A stretch of DNA of 64,000 nucleotides from Hyalella azteca (lineage: Eukaryota; Arthropoda; Malacostraca; Amphipoda; Hyalellidae). The translations under genes and the position numbers were made by a program. Location of the stretch: positions 1 to 64,000 of the forward strand of contig NW_025930528.1 in the NCBI RefSeq assembly GCF_000764305.2. The letters are read 5' to 3'. Each line of letters begins with the position of its first letter. The stretch's first letter is position 1. The notes beneath the pieces are model-generated. The model was given only the letters and a program-made list of their open reading frames with translations, had not been told where the DNA came from and ran no database searches. Below are positions 37,140 through 50,568 of the stretch, in pieces.

Positions 37140-37310
37140 AGCACGCTGCAGGGTACAAGGGTCCCGCAGGTCCTTAGAAGTCCCAGCACTTTCCACGCTG
37201 AAGGGTCCAAGGGTTCCGCAGTTCCTTAGAAGTCCCAGCACTTTCCACGCTGCAGGGTCCAAAGGTCCCGCAGTTCCTTAGAAGTCCCAGCACTTTCCAC
37301 GCTGCCAGAG
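37140..37310. repeat. ~52-bp repeat (aagtcccagcactttccacg)
   Basis: About three copies of a unit with gggtccaa and ccgcagttccttag. Confidence 0.85.
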
Positions 37311-39829
37311 GTCGTTTGCCGCGGGCCTTGATTGCATTATCGCCGGGAACAAATGACACTGCGCCTGAACGTGAGGATGAGATTAGAAAGCCCGCCATTG
37401 TGAGGCAGGAACAACGTTCAGGTTTTTATTTGGCGTCCCTGAGCTCGACTGTCGTCCATCTTTGTGGCTTTCAGCAACGACGAAGTTGGCAAGCGTCTGA
37501 GGAAAAGCTTAGCGCAGAGATAAATGATGTTGGTGTCCCGGGGCTCTCCTGGCCGTCACGTTCATCAGTAGCTTTTCTTGGAGGTCTTCTTGTCAGGGAA
37601 CATTGTCATGACATCGATTTCCTTATATATAATATAGTCGAAATAATGAGAATTCGCAGTGATTGCGTTGATTTTTTAAACCTCGTAATTTGCGTTTGAA
37701 GCTACTGTAGTGTAGTGTAAAACTTTATTGAGTTACAGGTTTAACAAACGAACTTGTAGCCAAAGCACAGCTTGCTTTCAAGCTCCGCACAAGTATAAAA
37801 TCACTCATCATTAATACTTAAATAAGTTAACATCCATTAACTCACTTAGAGCTGAGAGTACATCCCGCAGTACAGACATAACCAACCCATCTCGCCGCTG
37901 ACAAAGTACATCTTGTTAGACAGCGAAAAATTGGCAAATATGGATACAAAAATCTCAAGTTAGAGGAAAAAATTTTTGCAAAAAAAAACTAATTTTTTTC
38001 ATGGAAATCTGAGATGGCGGGTAGGTACAAAATCCTAATTAGATGTGAGAGTAGAGTGAGATTGGTGATATTATATGGCGATATTTTTTTAATGTTTTCA
38101 TTACACGACTACGAATTAGCTGAGAGTTCTTGATAATCTGAGTAACTAGTTTAATTGGTTAAAAACATGAAGCAGATACGGAACCTTTTATCTTTGCATA
38201 TTTTATCCATGGATGAGAGTAGGAGCTTTGCTGTAGACATGAATTAACTTAGGCGACAGCATGGACGGGGCGACAACATGGACGGGGCGACAGCAAGTGT
38301 GTTAGTGGAGCTTCTAGAATTAGCATTAATTCGTCTATTTAGAATAAAAATAACGAAAGTTTTCACAATAACATTTTTGGGCGCCAGAATGCAATGATGA
38401 AACTTCAATGCCTCATTATTAATTATTATTTACACTATGTAAAATTTTTCCTTTGTCAATGAATATTAAATAACATTCTTTAGTGTTACGTTACCAATTC
38501 TATATATTTTATTGCACATTACATTGGAAATTCTAAAATAATGTTTACTCTCATGGGGCCAGGGCAGAGGTGCGTGCAGTACAGGGAGCTGTAAAAGCTG
38601 TCAGAGCGATGACAGTGTGATTATAATATTTCGTAATAATAATAATAATATGCCATATATAATTATTTATTATAAATATTTTTAATATTATTACATATAA
38701 TTATTGTATATTCTATAAGAATTAGTTAAATAAAAAACCTGACACCAGCATTTCCGTTAAAAGTCTAGTAAGTAATGGCAGTTTAGACTTTTTAAAAGCA
38801 AGGCTCTTCTCGCTCTCCAGGTTAAATCCTTGTCTTGGTTCCTTGGTTAAATCCGCTCTCCAGGTTAAATCCTAAGGAAATGAGTAGAATTTTGCAATAA
38901 TATCAATACATTTTTTGCCAATGAGTGAGACATCCTCGTCCAGTTTGGCCTGGCAAAAAAGTGAATCAATACAAAGTCCAATCTTTACTTGCGCTGTGGA
39001 AAAAAATGTCACTCATGGACAATATTCCCCTATATTTTTCTGAGTATTCCGTTATCACAAAATGCTGTTCCGCAATAACAAGAACTCTAAAGATTGGTTT
39101 ATAATATTTTTAAAGCAAGGAAATAAATGAATATATTAATAGAAAGGCTGTTTCTTAGAAAATAGCTCATTTAATTCCATGATTTGTGTCCACATTTAAT
39201 ACATCGATAAAAGGAATGGGTTTAAAGGAAATAAAATTTTTACAAGGGAAATGGAACCTAAAATATAATAAGCTTCAAGGGAAAGCACTGGAAGTGCGTC
39301 ATAACGAGCCCCGGAAATGAAAAATTTTTTATTATGATATGAAATGATTTCCTTGCCGGACTGAATATTATAAATGATAATAACTTCAGAACTGCAATCA
39401 TAACAAGACTAACGCTAATGGGACCAGCGGCCGCAGATCTCATTAATACGACCGACTTAATGAGAGGTGCAGCTACCTCATTAAGCAGCTCATACCTACG
39501 TCTCTGAATGTTTAGTATCAGCCGTAATTAAGGCATTAATGAGATTTATTTAATGAGAAATATGATGAGATTAGAATTAATGATGCAGGGGAATAAAGTG
39601 ACTTAGTTGAAGTATTGTAATATTTTCAATTAATATCATTAATAATAAGATAAGTAATGCACATATAAATAATAAATAACAATACAGCAGCATTAATACT
39701 GTAGTGAAATTGTAACAATACGAATTCAGTACTGCAGCTTGTTCTAAAAATGTGTGGTTGGAGCGTGAAATGTAATTTTTGTATGATTGGCATGATTACA
39801 ACACATGAAACTTATGTTGAAACTGTCCC

Positions 39830-40010
39830 GAATGCGTTGAAAACCTGAACAAATGCGTTGAAAACCAAACAATTGCGTTGAAAACCTGAACAAATGCGTT
39901 GAAAACCTGAACAAATGCGTTGAAAANGGAGTGAGGGGAGCAGAGGGTGGACGGGGGGAGTGAGGAGAGCAGAGGGTGGACGTGGACGGGGGGAGTGAGG
40001 GGAGTTAAGT
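39830..40010. repeat. Two unlike arrays joined by a single N at 39927
   Basis: Left: about five copies of aatgcgttgaaaacctgaac. Right: gggagtgaggggagcagagg-type repeats. The lone N marks a collapsed junction. Confidence 0.85.
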
Positions 40011-41719
40011 TGTAAAGTTATGTTGGAGTAAAAAAATAAAGGGAAATCTTGGGGAGGACCAAAAAGAGGGGAGGGATGGAGTGAGAGGGTCAGAAGGGAG
40101 AGGAGGGATGGGAGGGATGGGATAACTAAGGCATAAAAATGTGCGTTTGAGTCAAAATATTAGAACGGATAATATTTTTACTTTAATAATAACAATATTA
40201 TGAGAACTTATGTTATTTCAGAGAACTGTGCCCAGAACCTGGGCTGAAATTTACTAATTAGTAAATATATTAAATTATTTTTTTATTTAAAGAATAGAAA
40301 TTGCTTTTGTGTGATTTATGTTAACTGAAATCGAAGCTTCAGCCTAAACAATGGGATTTTAATGTTAACTCCTGCTTCTTCTTTCAGAGAACTCGGCTGT
40401 ATAAAGTATGAACTTTTTTTCTTATCATTTTATGAAAATTATTTTCTTTTATAAAAAGTAATTGTTCCAAAAAATGACCGTGAAAACTTATTTTTAAAAG
40501 GGTAATAAAAAGTAGCAAGACTATGAACTTTATTACTCCGGTCCAGTGAACTAAAATTTAAAGACTATGACCCACGTTTGAAAACATTATCGCAGTCGCA
40601 GAGTCACACGATAGAAGTTAATAATTCTTCACATAATTCGGTGAATAGTCAGAAACTGAATTCGGGATCTTCGTCAAATTTAAAATTTTTTATTTATTTC
40701 TAATAACTGTTAATAAAAACTCAAGCTTCCGAGCTGATGGCCGCCCTGATACTTTCACTGGCTAGTAGTGGCGGCCACTACACGACGCCAGTAGTGGCCG
40801 CCAATGCCTGGGTCACTTAAAGCAATTAAATAGTTTGAAATTATGGAGAAAACTAAATGTAAAAAAATGTGAACATTTTCTTTCGTTTTTTGAAAATTTG
40901 CAATAGTAAAACATTTATAAGCGACTTTTGCAGCTCATCCACTAATACCTCCAGAAACATTATTTAAATTCCAAAAATTACAGACGATAAGAATTTTTTT
41001 CAGGAGCGCGTAATTGAATTTGTCCATTGCTGAATTATGGAACGAAAAATTTATGCGAATATTGCCATAACTTTTAAATTACTCAAAAAATGTGTGAGTT
41101 AAAAATTGGTCAATAGTTCAATTATACAATAAATAATAGTATTTCAATCCTTCGACAACTCGTACGTTGCGTCACTGAAACAAATGAAAACGCGTCCGGA
41201 GTTGCAGGACCAAAACTTTCTGATTGCGTATTTCAGGCGCGTCAATTTCAGAATAAAAAATACGCATCTGAAGCTTTCAGCAAAAATCTCCTCTTAATTC
41301 TGAGAACAAATTTCATGTAGGAGTGAATTCTTGAGCAAATTTATTTTTACCCAGTAGCTAAAGGGGATGAATTCAACGTATTTTGTCGAACAGTTCAACA
41401 TTTTCGTTCCATCTCTGAAAAAAATAGAATAAGACATAACCATTCCCAAGTGTGAACTGAGTTTAACGCAGCTACCGAACAATGGCAGCGCATTGCCAAC
41501 AAAGTAATGTATGTCCAAGACGTTATTGAATACGAACATTGAAATTCCTAACAACAACAACTCGTCTAACTGAAGGACTAACCAAATACCGCACTGAAAT
41601 TAATCTATGTAATGCTAAATGCATGCAAAAGTTGTTTAACGCCCAAAATATATCAATTCTATAACTAATAAGGGAGCCAAAAATCTTAATACAATACAAT
41701 TCCTTTCTTTAGCTAATAA

Positions 41720-42385
41720 CACGTCACGCTAACATGTCACGCTAATATGCCACCCTAAAATGTCACGTTAACATGACACGTTAACATGTACCAATAACAT
41801 GTCACGTTATGTCACACTAACATGACACGCTAATAAGTCACGCCAAGCTGTCATGCTAACATGTCACGCTAACATGTCACGCTAAGATTTCACGCCAACA
41901 TTTTAAGCCAACATGTCACGCTAACATGTCACGCTAATTTTGACTTTTGACGTGCCACTTTTGCCTTTGTTTTACAAGTCACGCTAATAATTCGCGCTAA
42001 AATTCCACGCTAACGTGTCACGTTAGCATAGCCCGCTAACCTGTCACGCATGCCTGTCATGCTAACATGTCACGCTAACTAGCACCACTAGCATCATGTC
42101 AAGTTAACATGCCCGCCAATAAGTCACGCTAACATGTCACGTCAGCATGGCCCGTTAACCTGTCACGCTAACCTGTCACGCTAACATGTCACTCTAACTA
42201 GCGCCACTAGCATCATGTCACGATAGCATGGCCTGCTAACATGCCACGCTAACCTGTCATGCTAACATGCCACGCTAACCTGTCACGCTAACATGTCGCG
42301 CTAACCTGTCACGCTAACATGTCATGCTAACCTGTCATGCTAACATGTCATGCTAACCTGTCACGCTAACATGTCACTCTAATAA
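41720..42385. repeat. 13-bp array (aacatgtcacgct)
   Basis: About 45 imperfect copies with some length variants. Confidence 0.9.
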
Positions 42386-42904
42386 GCCCAGGACTCTGAA
42401 CGAAGTCGGTGAACATAAGTTCTATCGAATGTGTTTCACGAAACTAACTATAGTTTGCGGTGTCATTACACTTCAATAATTATTATCACTTTAATTAATA
42501 TCTTAATCACCATACAATTAATGCTAAGAAGACAGGCTTGATTTAATATATCTCTGATAAACTTCATTTAAGCCAGCAAAATTAGAGGCTAGTGTGGTCA
42601 ATTGGCAGTGAATTTGATTGTATAAGGAATTTTATCTGGAAAAATTGTGGACGTTTCGCTATTTTCTAACTAAATTGCGGATTTGTAGTTTGCCGAAGCA
42701 TTTAACGTGGCAAAACGTGTAATAAAGAATTATTTTTAACCGTAAAATACGATGCTGCGAAAATAATCTATATATTCGTCTTTTGATTTGTTTCTACATT
42801 CGAATTAAATATTTGTGGGCGACATTCTTCCTCGAATTTGTCTATATTTATTAACCGGTAACCGAACGACTAACCGACAAGTAATTCATGGGTCGAAAAT
42901 TACC

Positions 42905-43115
42905 GGTTGAGGAAAATTTACCCGCCACCCGAATGTTGAAGATGCTTTACCCGCTACCCGAATGTTGAAAATGTTTTACCCGCCACCCGAAAGTTGAAGA
43001 TGTTTTACCCGCTACCCGAATGTTGAAAATGTTTTACCCGCCACCCGAATGTTGAAGATGTTTTACCCGCCACCCGAATGTTGAAAATATTTTATTCGCC
43101 ACCCAAATGTTGAAG
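42905..43115. repeat. ~29-bp array (acccgaatgttgaagatgtt)
   Basis: About seven copies, alternating 'gaagatg' and 'gaaaatg' forms. Confidence 0.87.
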
Positions 43116-43177
43116 ATGTTTTTAATTAAAATGACTCTTTCATCTCATTTCAAAATGCTGCACCAAAAGTTATTTGA

Positions 43178-43516
43178 GTGTTGGTTAGCTTAAATTATCT
43201 CATGATTAGATTGAGTTTGTATTCAAGGTTTATTGATCTCAGTGAGTATTTAAATAAGAATCTATTATTTGAATATGTAATATATGCTTGTAAAACATAT
43301 GGCACAAAATCTGTGATTTACAGCTTACGAGATTTGTCACGTCTAAAGCAAAATTTACCTCAAGGTACAAATATATCAAGTGATTCATGTAAAATTATAT
43401 TGGAAATGAATTATCTTGGCAGACAATTACTCAGTATTCATGTTGAATTACTCGTTCGGGTTGTTCGACAAGGAGATATTCGGCACATTTTTATTCACCC
43501 TCTAGTTTCGCATTAA
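43178..43516 (+). other. Unrecognised 112-codon open frame
   Basis: One of the few longer frames not made by a tandem repeat. AT-rich, no motif, signal peptide or family that I recognise, no clear splice signals. It could be chance, or a decayed transposon piece. Confidence 0.15.
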
Positions 43517-45224
43517 ATTTCAAAAATTTAATGCGGAAAAATTTTTTAATTAAAATTTTTTTTAATGTGAAAAAATTTTTAAATTTAATTTCAACGCACG
43601 CTAGTTTCGCATTAAACACAAAGACACAGACAGTGAATTACAGACTCTTGACCTCGCTTTGTTTCGCAGAGAAGAAAAAAGAAGCAATGCTAGAGTTAAG
43701 TCTAGTAGCCACGCCTCTAGTAGGGAACTCCTGAGAATCACAGAAATTCTTTATAAATAAATAACTAAACTATCAATGAAATGCACCTAAACTATCGCTG
43801 CGTCATTCCATTGAACAATCGAAGCAGCTGCTAAACAAGCTTTTGCCCCTGTAAATATAAAACATTTGAAAGAAAGTAGGTTCATGAGGGAAAAGTTCCT
43901 TGTACTTTAACGAAAGTCTAATTCAAAATTACACCAAAACATTATAACAGAACGTAAACAAAAAAACTTTTTTTACTTGATTTGAAATGATGTGATGCAG
44001 GTGGTTTATTTCGAACTATATTCTTTGCAATATTGACACTGCCAAAAAATAACTATTAATAATAATTTCTTTCGATGTCTTTACCGTGCAAACAGCCTTT
44101 AAATTTTTGATCGGAATATGAATTATTGAGAAACATGACAGCAAAGTCGAAAGTTGACAACACAAACGTCAAATACTTTAATGAAATGAAGTAATTAAGA
44201 TATTGTCGTAGAAAAGTAAACAGAAAATTCATGAACATGAAGCTGAACAACATTTTTTTTAACCAGCTCTGTCAGACTTAAGATGTAATGTCGCCCAATC
44301 AAGGCCTATATAATTGCAAATAAAAGCAATGATGGACCTAGATAGACATACTATTTATTTAAGTTAGATTCTCTTAGAAGCAGCATTTAAATTAATCCTA
44401 ATTCTATATTTCCTTTATTATTTTTATGATTTTAGACGCAACGAAGACTTCTTAGAGGCAGGCTAGCAAAAATAAAAAGAAGTTACATTCCTGCAACACT
44501 CCAACAACGCTGGAGAAGTTGAAAGTAAAATGAAGGCAATGTGAATATCATGAATTAAGACGAATAAACGATGTTCTGAATACAAATTAACACAATATTG
44601 AGCTTTGTTATTAAAATTCATATGTTCTTCATAAGTATTCGATAGTTAAAATACTTTTCAAATTACAATTATTATTTTATTGGATACTCTTAGCTTCGAA
44701 GTTACAAACTATATGAATAAGCAGAGAAAATTTTTACGTTCGCTGCTATAATGCAAAATTTGTGTATATTATCCGTATTCAGAAAATAAAATGAAATTGA
44801 CGACATAAAATCATCGAGTTAATCATCTTCATCATCGGTTATCATGCAATCAATCATTACGTGAACTTAAAGATGTCATAGTGTAATTATGTCTTGATAT
44901 TCATCATGAAGGTGCTGTAGTAATCATAAATAGTTAATTATTATAATAATATCATAAATAAATTAACTATTATGATATTATGAATTATAATATCATAAAT
45001 AGTTAATTAATAACACGGTCATATAACACGGCATCATGCACACTCTATAGCACAAAATTACATGTCCTAAAATCTCTGCAATGCGCGATAATCTCTGAAT
45101 ATAATAAACAGCGTATAGACTAAACATCCATCAACAAATTCCTAATCAAGTTCAGAAAACATCAAAGGCTATTCTATGTATAAGACTAATTACAAGTTCT
45201 TGCGTTCACCAGTGCCTCGTAAAA

Positions 45225-45480
45225 AGTAGGAGTAGGAGTGGCGTCTCATACTCGCAGTAATGTAGGAGCAAGAGTAACGTTTCATACTCGTACAAAATTG
45301 GGAGTAAGAGTAACGTCTCATACTCGTACGCAAGTAGGAGAAGCAGTAACGCCATATTTTCATACTAAATTGAAAGTAGGAGTAGCGCCTCCTACTCCAA
45401 CGTCAGTAGAAGCTGGAAAAACGCCTTCTACTGCTACGCTATCAAGAGTAGAAGTAATGCATTTTTCTCCAACGCCAGTA
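45225..45480. repeat. ~30-bp repeat (gtaacgtctcatactcgtac)
   Basis: About seven imperfect copies; the open frame across them is a by-product. Confidence 0.8.
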
Positions 45481-45590
45481 GGAAATAGTTGTAAGGTGCT
45501 CAGCAACTTAGAGTAGTACTTGAGCTGCTAGGGTAGAAATTTTAACCTTATTGTCATGTTGAACAGTCAAGCGTACAGAAATTCACCTTA

Positions 45591-45919
45591 GGGTACGCAC
45601 ACAGTGAAAGCAGGTTGCCAGCGTGCTGGTTACCTGCTTAGGCTGGCGCCTGAAACCATAGAATACAGAAACCTGTTCGTACAGGTTTTCACTGAGAACA
45701 CTGACATTATTATCCTATGTTCATTCTTGTGGTAGGTTGGAGCAGGTTGCCAGCGTGCTGGTTACCTGCTCAGGCTGGCGCCTGGAACCATAGAATACAG
45801 AAGCCTGTTCGTACAGGTTTTCACTGAGAACACTTACATTATTATCCTATGTTCATTCTTGTGGCAGGTTGGAGCAGGTTGCCCGCGCGGGCAAACCTGC
45901 TTTCACTGTGTGCGTACCC
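45591..45919. mobile_element. 329-bp MITE with TTA target duplication
   Basis: Starts GGGTACGCACACAGTGAAAG and ends with its exact inverse; the inverted repeat runs on through caggtt (about 26 bp). TTA stands directly outside both ends (45588-45590, 45920-45922), the target pattern of PIF/Harbinger-type elements. No coding capacity. Inside, a ~132-bp unit (from 45611) is repeated from 45744. Confidence 0.85.
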
Positions 45920-46754
45920 TTATACAGCAGATTGCCTCAGTGAACTCGGTCATTAATTATACCTGCGTGTTGTAGGAGAATTGAGACGTATTAGCTGCAG
46001 AAATTGTACGATTTTCTGTGGAACACACCGAGCTACCGAAATTTGTAGAATTAAATGAAGCGAGTGCCAGAATAGTGAGAATTTTTTTAGTTTAATCGTC
46101 TACGAAACTTTTTTCAGAAAAACATTTTATATTAGTCGATGGATAACTATTTAAAGCTAATTACATTGTTAGAGATAACCTATCATTTAGTAATTCATAT
46201 CATGAGAAAGTAAACAAGAGTCTTTAGGAGTCTACAGAAGTCATCTACAAGCTTATCCTATAGTGTCGATGCTCTCTATAAACCATAAATTATACGTATT
46301 TGGATCCAATAAAGGACCATGAATGCATAAAATACATAGACATGACTTAAAGAGTTTAGTTTGTTTATGCTTAGATTGTTAACGACAAAGGTGTTGAAAG
46401 TGAAACATTTTTAACGTACTTCTAATTTTCTTGATTGCCTTCCAAACAATTTCATATTAGTTTAGCTCAATTTAATTGCACGCTTATTTTACCTAAATTA
46501 AACTTATACATGCTGAATACAATTTTGAACTGAACTTTGACAATATTATTGAGAAATTCGCTACTGACGAGCAATGACATTTAAACCTCCGTTACTGAAG
46601 AGCTTAGCGTCATTTAATGCATTAAAATATTCGTTACTACTGAGCCTAGAGTTGCGTGTTGTCCGGGACGCACAGCCTGCAGTTGATATTTCATCAATAA
46701 CTTGAGCACTCGAGTTCGTTCCTGACCTCTTCATGTGAACTCGTCAGACGTTAA

Positions 46755-46935
46755 AAGGGTCGTGTGGTGAGGGTTAGGTGTGAGAGGTAGATGTGAGGGG
46801 TAGATGTGAGGGTAGATGTGAGGGGAAGGTGTGAGGGTAGATGTGAGGGGAAGGATGTGAGGGGAAGGATGTGAGGGGAAGGATGTGAGGGTAAGGACGA
46901 GAGGGGAAGGATGTGAGGGGAGGATGTGAGAGTTA
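46755..46935. repeat. ~14-bp purine-rich array (gtgaggggaaggat)
   Basis: About twelve imperfect copies. Confidence 0.85.
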
Positions 46936-49900
46936 GATTATGAAGCATTCTAGATCTTCTGAGAGTCAGGCCATTATAAATGGAATACCTGCATGATGGA
47001 TAAGTCATGATGAATGAGAGGAAAGTAGTTGAGAGTCAGGCCATTATAAATGTGAGACTTGAGGATATTATCATCGCGAGAAACATCGTAAGATACTCGT
47101 TGAAAAAAATGCAACCGGAGTGTCTGCAATTGTAGCTATGAACGCTTAATGATCATTGAATAAGATTGACTTTTTCAATTTTTTGCATAGAAATCGATGT
47201 TTAATCATTGCATGCGTTATCATGGTCTCATAAGACAGCTCATGCATCCATTCAGTCATAATATCATCTTAAACAGAAATATTACGTGTACTCGAAATGG
47301 AGTACATATACTCTCCATAACTCAAAAACCACCTTATAGAGAGAACATTTAAAACTCAACGTCCCACAATAAATTCTTTCACAATAAATTTTTTATTTGT
47401 TGTAAAATAAATTCTTTTCTCCAACTTTTACCATTCCTCTGAATTCCGATCCAGTAACACGTTTACCGCAACACTAACGCACTTATGCACTAGCAAACTC
47501 TAAGCATTCGTAGCACTGTTCCAGGTTCGTTTAAATTCGTGTCCGGAACACGAAAAAGTTCTCAAATATGATAGCTACTTCTCGGATAAATCGAATTTGA
47601 ACAATAAACGGTCATTCTTTACCGCCTGCATTTCCTTATTTCGTAACTGTATTGTATTTCAAAACTATAGTTTGCGCATGAGTGAGCGGAAGCTCATATG
47701 AATAAATTGAATTGATGTTTAATCAGATGAATATTAATTTTAATGCCTTGCTACATCGCGGTATTGCAATTTATATGTTTTTCGTTTAAATTAATGGTAC
47801 AAAGAACATTCATAAAGCAAATTTAAGAAATAAATGCCTTGATTTCATAAATTTTCCATGAAAGTTCATGGGACTTGTTTATTGCTTTAACTTTGATATT
47901 GTTTTGATTTCTCAGATGGTTTTCAGATTATCATTTGCGTGGCAAATTTTTCGTGCTTTGAACTAACTCTCTTCAGACTCGTTTTGTCTCCCTCAATAAC
48001 TTACGGATGTTCTATTTACAACTTTTTAACAAACAAGTTCTTTAGAAAAAGCCCCGAGAAGAAGTTCAGTTTTCCATATACCGTATAAAGTTGATTTAAA
48101 GATTTAAAAAACGACGACACGCAAAATTCGTTCTATCATTCTAAAAATGTCATCCACGCACTGCAGAATTTCAGCGAAGTAGAGATGCGTTCGATCAAGA
48201 TACACTTCGTAGTCGTGCAATGGTTTTGAATTCATTAAAGACGCTAAACGAAGCCACTTATATCATAAAATAAAATCAAATTATCTAGAAAAAATGCATT
48301 TTACTGACGACACATTATGTTTAGTTTAACTATTTCAACGCTACAGATCATTAACGAACATAACGATTACAGTGCTGGATTAAAAGCTATACGAAGACTG
48401 TGATAGACGGAGAGAGTCTGAGAGAACACGAGCTGTGAAGGCCGCAGCTTCAAGAGAGCTGTGGAAGCCTCACTCTACACCAAGACAAACTCAAAACTTC
48501 CACACAGCCGTATTTATGTTAACTGTTCTTATTTAGAAAGTTAATTAATAGAAAAATCGGAACACCAAACCCCGTCTTACCGTCAATAAAGAACCCGTAA
48601 AGTAACTAAATAAGACAAACTTTTTATAAATTCAATACATTTAACACAAAAGTGTTTTTAGCTATAAATCGAGAATTTTTTATGATGTTAGAATGATGTA
48701 GATTACATCCAGTTCATGGAGTTTGAAAGTTAATATCAAATGTGAGATTTAAAGAAATTTAGTGTACAGTGTTAGGCTTGGAAACTTATCTATACATGGT
48801 TTATATGAAAAACTATGAACGCTTGATGCTCGAAAATTGTCTGGACTTAAATGTTTGTCATGCATTCCACACCTTTAATATTAAACTTTATGTAAGCCGT
48901 TGATGGCAACTGGCGTTTGAGTTTAGATGTTATGAAGAGATCATTTCTCGAACGTGAACTCAGTTTTAATTTAAATTTGTGTGGCATCTCTTGTATGGTT
49001 ATCGGGAAGGATAAACGTTCGGAGAAAATCGTTTGATAGACGAAAGAAAAAACAGAATAAAGGAGGCAAAGCGTACAGGCAAGTCGTTTTGTTTATGGTG
49101 AATTGACTGAATATCATTGCAGGCTTTCAAGTAAGAAACACGAATTACGAAGAAGATTCAAAATATGTATCACCATTGACAGATATTAATTTCTTAATAT
49201 TTTTCATATGGAATCATTTCTCGGTTCCAATCATGACTCCATAATGCCTTTGGCAAGTCCGGAAATTAACATACATAATGAAGAAACCGTTTTAAAGAAA
49301 TTACAAGTCCGTGCCGGTTCAGAAACGAATTTGTTCAGTTCGATTTGTTATATTTTAACCCGGTTAATTCATCTACTAACATCGCAGTCTCAGTATTTTC
49401 GGTGTTCTAAGCGCAATGCAAATACCAGTAAATAAATCAGTCAAGGTTATAAAACATTATTACTGCATTTTGTTGCCTCAGTAAATGCGGTTCACGTTCA
49501 TGTCTCGCAAACCGAATTCATTAAAATTATAAATAAATAAATAAATATTTTATTCAGCTATGCCTCATAACATGAAAATTCAATGAACATACACTCATGA
49601 ATGCACTGGCAGCTCCGTGACAGAGATCCGCTTGGAGTGTTTTCCATGAAAGTGATCTTCAAAATTAAATCGAAATAATTAGCATGTATGAACCTGGAAC
49701 TGAATTTCATTTCACCCAGGATTCACCCAAAACCTTTTACAATGGAAACATGGAATTTGAAAATTATGCTAAAGACGCCACGTTTACGAACAAATTAATT
49801 GCCTTTTCTTTGACACCCACTACTGAAATTCAGGATAAATATCAATTAGTCATAAATTTTTTTAAAGCTTCCGTAAACTGGACATCTTTTTGGCCTTCTG

Positions 49901-50483
49901 GTCACGGAAATATGAAGATTGTACAGTAATTAGAAAATAATTATTGTTCAGATCTGCATGAAATAAATCCAGATGAATCAAAGTTATATTGTGCCACAAA
50001 AATAAATACTGGATTAAAATTTTCCGAGGATTTTTGTTCAGCCTTGAGGGACATCGCAGCTTGTGACGTTGGCCTAAGGAATAGTTGTTGCGATAAAAAC
50101 TAAAATGTCCTCGAATCAGTTCACCTCATATCCAAAATAACGGCACATAGTCCAATAGTCTTCACCAAGCTCATGTCAGATGAACTAGACTATTATTGAG
50201 GCTATAATTGATCATTTGCCAAACTGTTGCTTCCTGAGTTTGTCTTACATCTTATACGGTCTTGTCTTCTTGGAAATACTCTGTGTGCCCGCCGCAGGAT
50301 AGTATTACATTTTATACGGCCTCTTGATCTGGGCAATACTTGGAGATATTGCTGGATATTCTTCAGCAACGCTCATCTCATATTACGCTGTAGAAGTTCT
50401 TGCCTTGAACAAACAAATAATCTCAGCGTAGGTTTACCGCTGCATCTTTGGCTGGCAAAAAGAGAAGTAGAAACATAGTCGCG

Positions 50484-50568
50484 TTACGCTTGTATTCTGC
50501 CGCAGTCCACGATGGTGATTTCTTGGGTCGGGTGGTAAGCCTGGTCTCCGTCACCCAGCTGCGTCAGT
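50484..50568 (-). CDS. RING-cyclophilin last exon and stop
   Basis: Reads R-LTQLGDGDQAYHPTQEITIV then DCGRIQA and TAA. The ending matches the cyclophilin terminus ITIADCGQL. Acceptor gtttgtccag, phase 2. Confidence 0.87.

Larger units (their letters stand above)
34861..50483. other. Intergenic region, right part
   Basis: Mostly unique AT-rich DNA between the arrays and the MITE. Frames at 37316-37699, 49208-49435 and 49684-49929 are not repeat-made but match nothing I know. The end probably includes the 3' UTR of the minus-strand gene below 50484. Confidence 0.6.

Noticed and set aside
37316..37699. 127-codon frame with a GC-richer start
   Set aside because: No recognisable domain, no splice or start signals; begins in a 52-bp repeat. 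Not supported as a gene.
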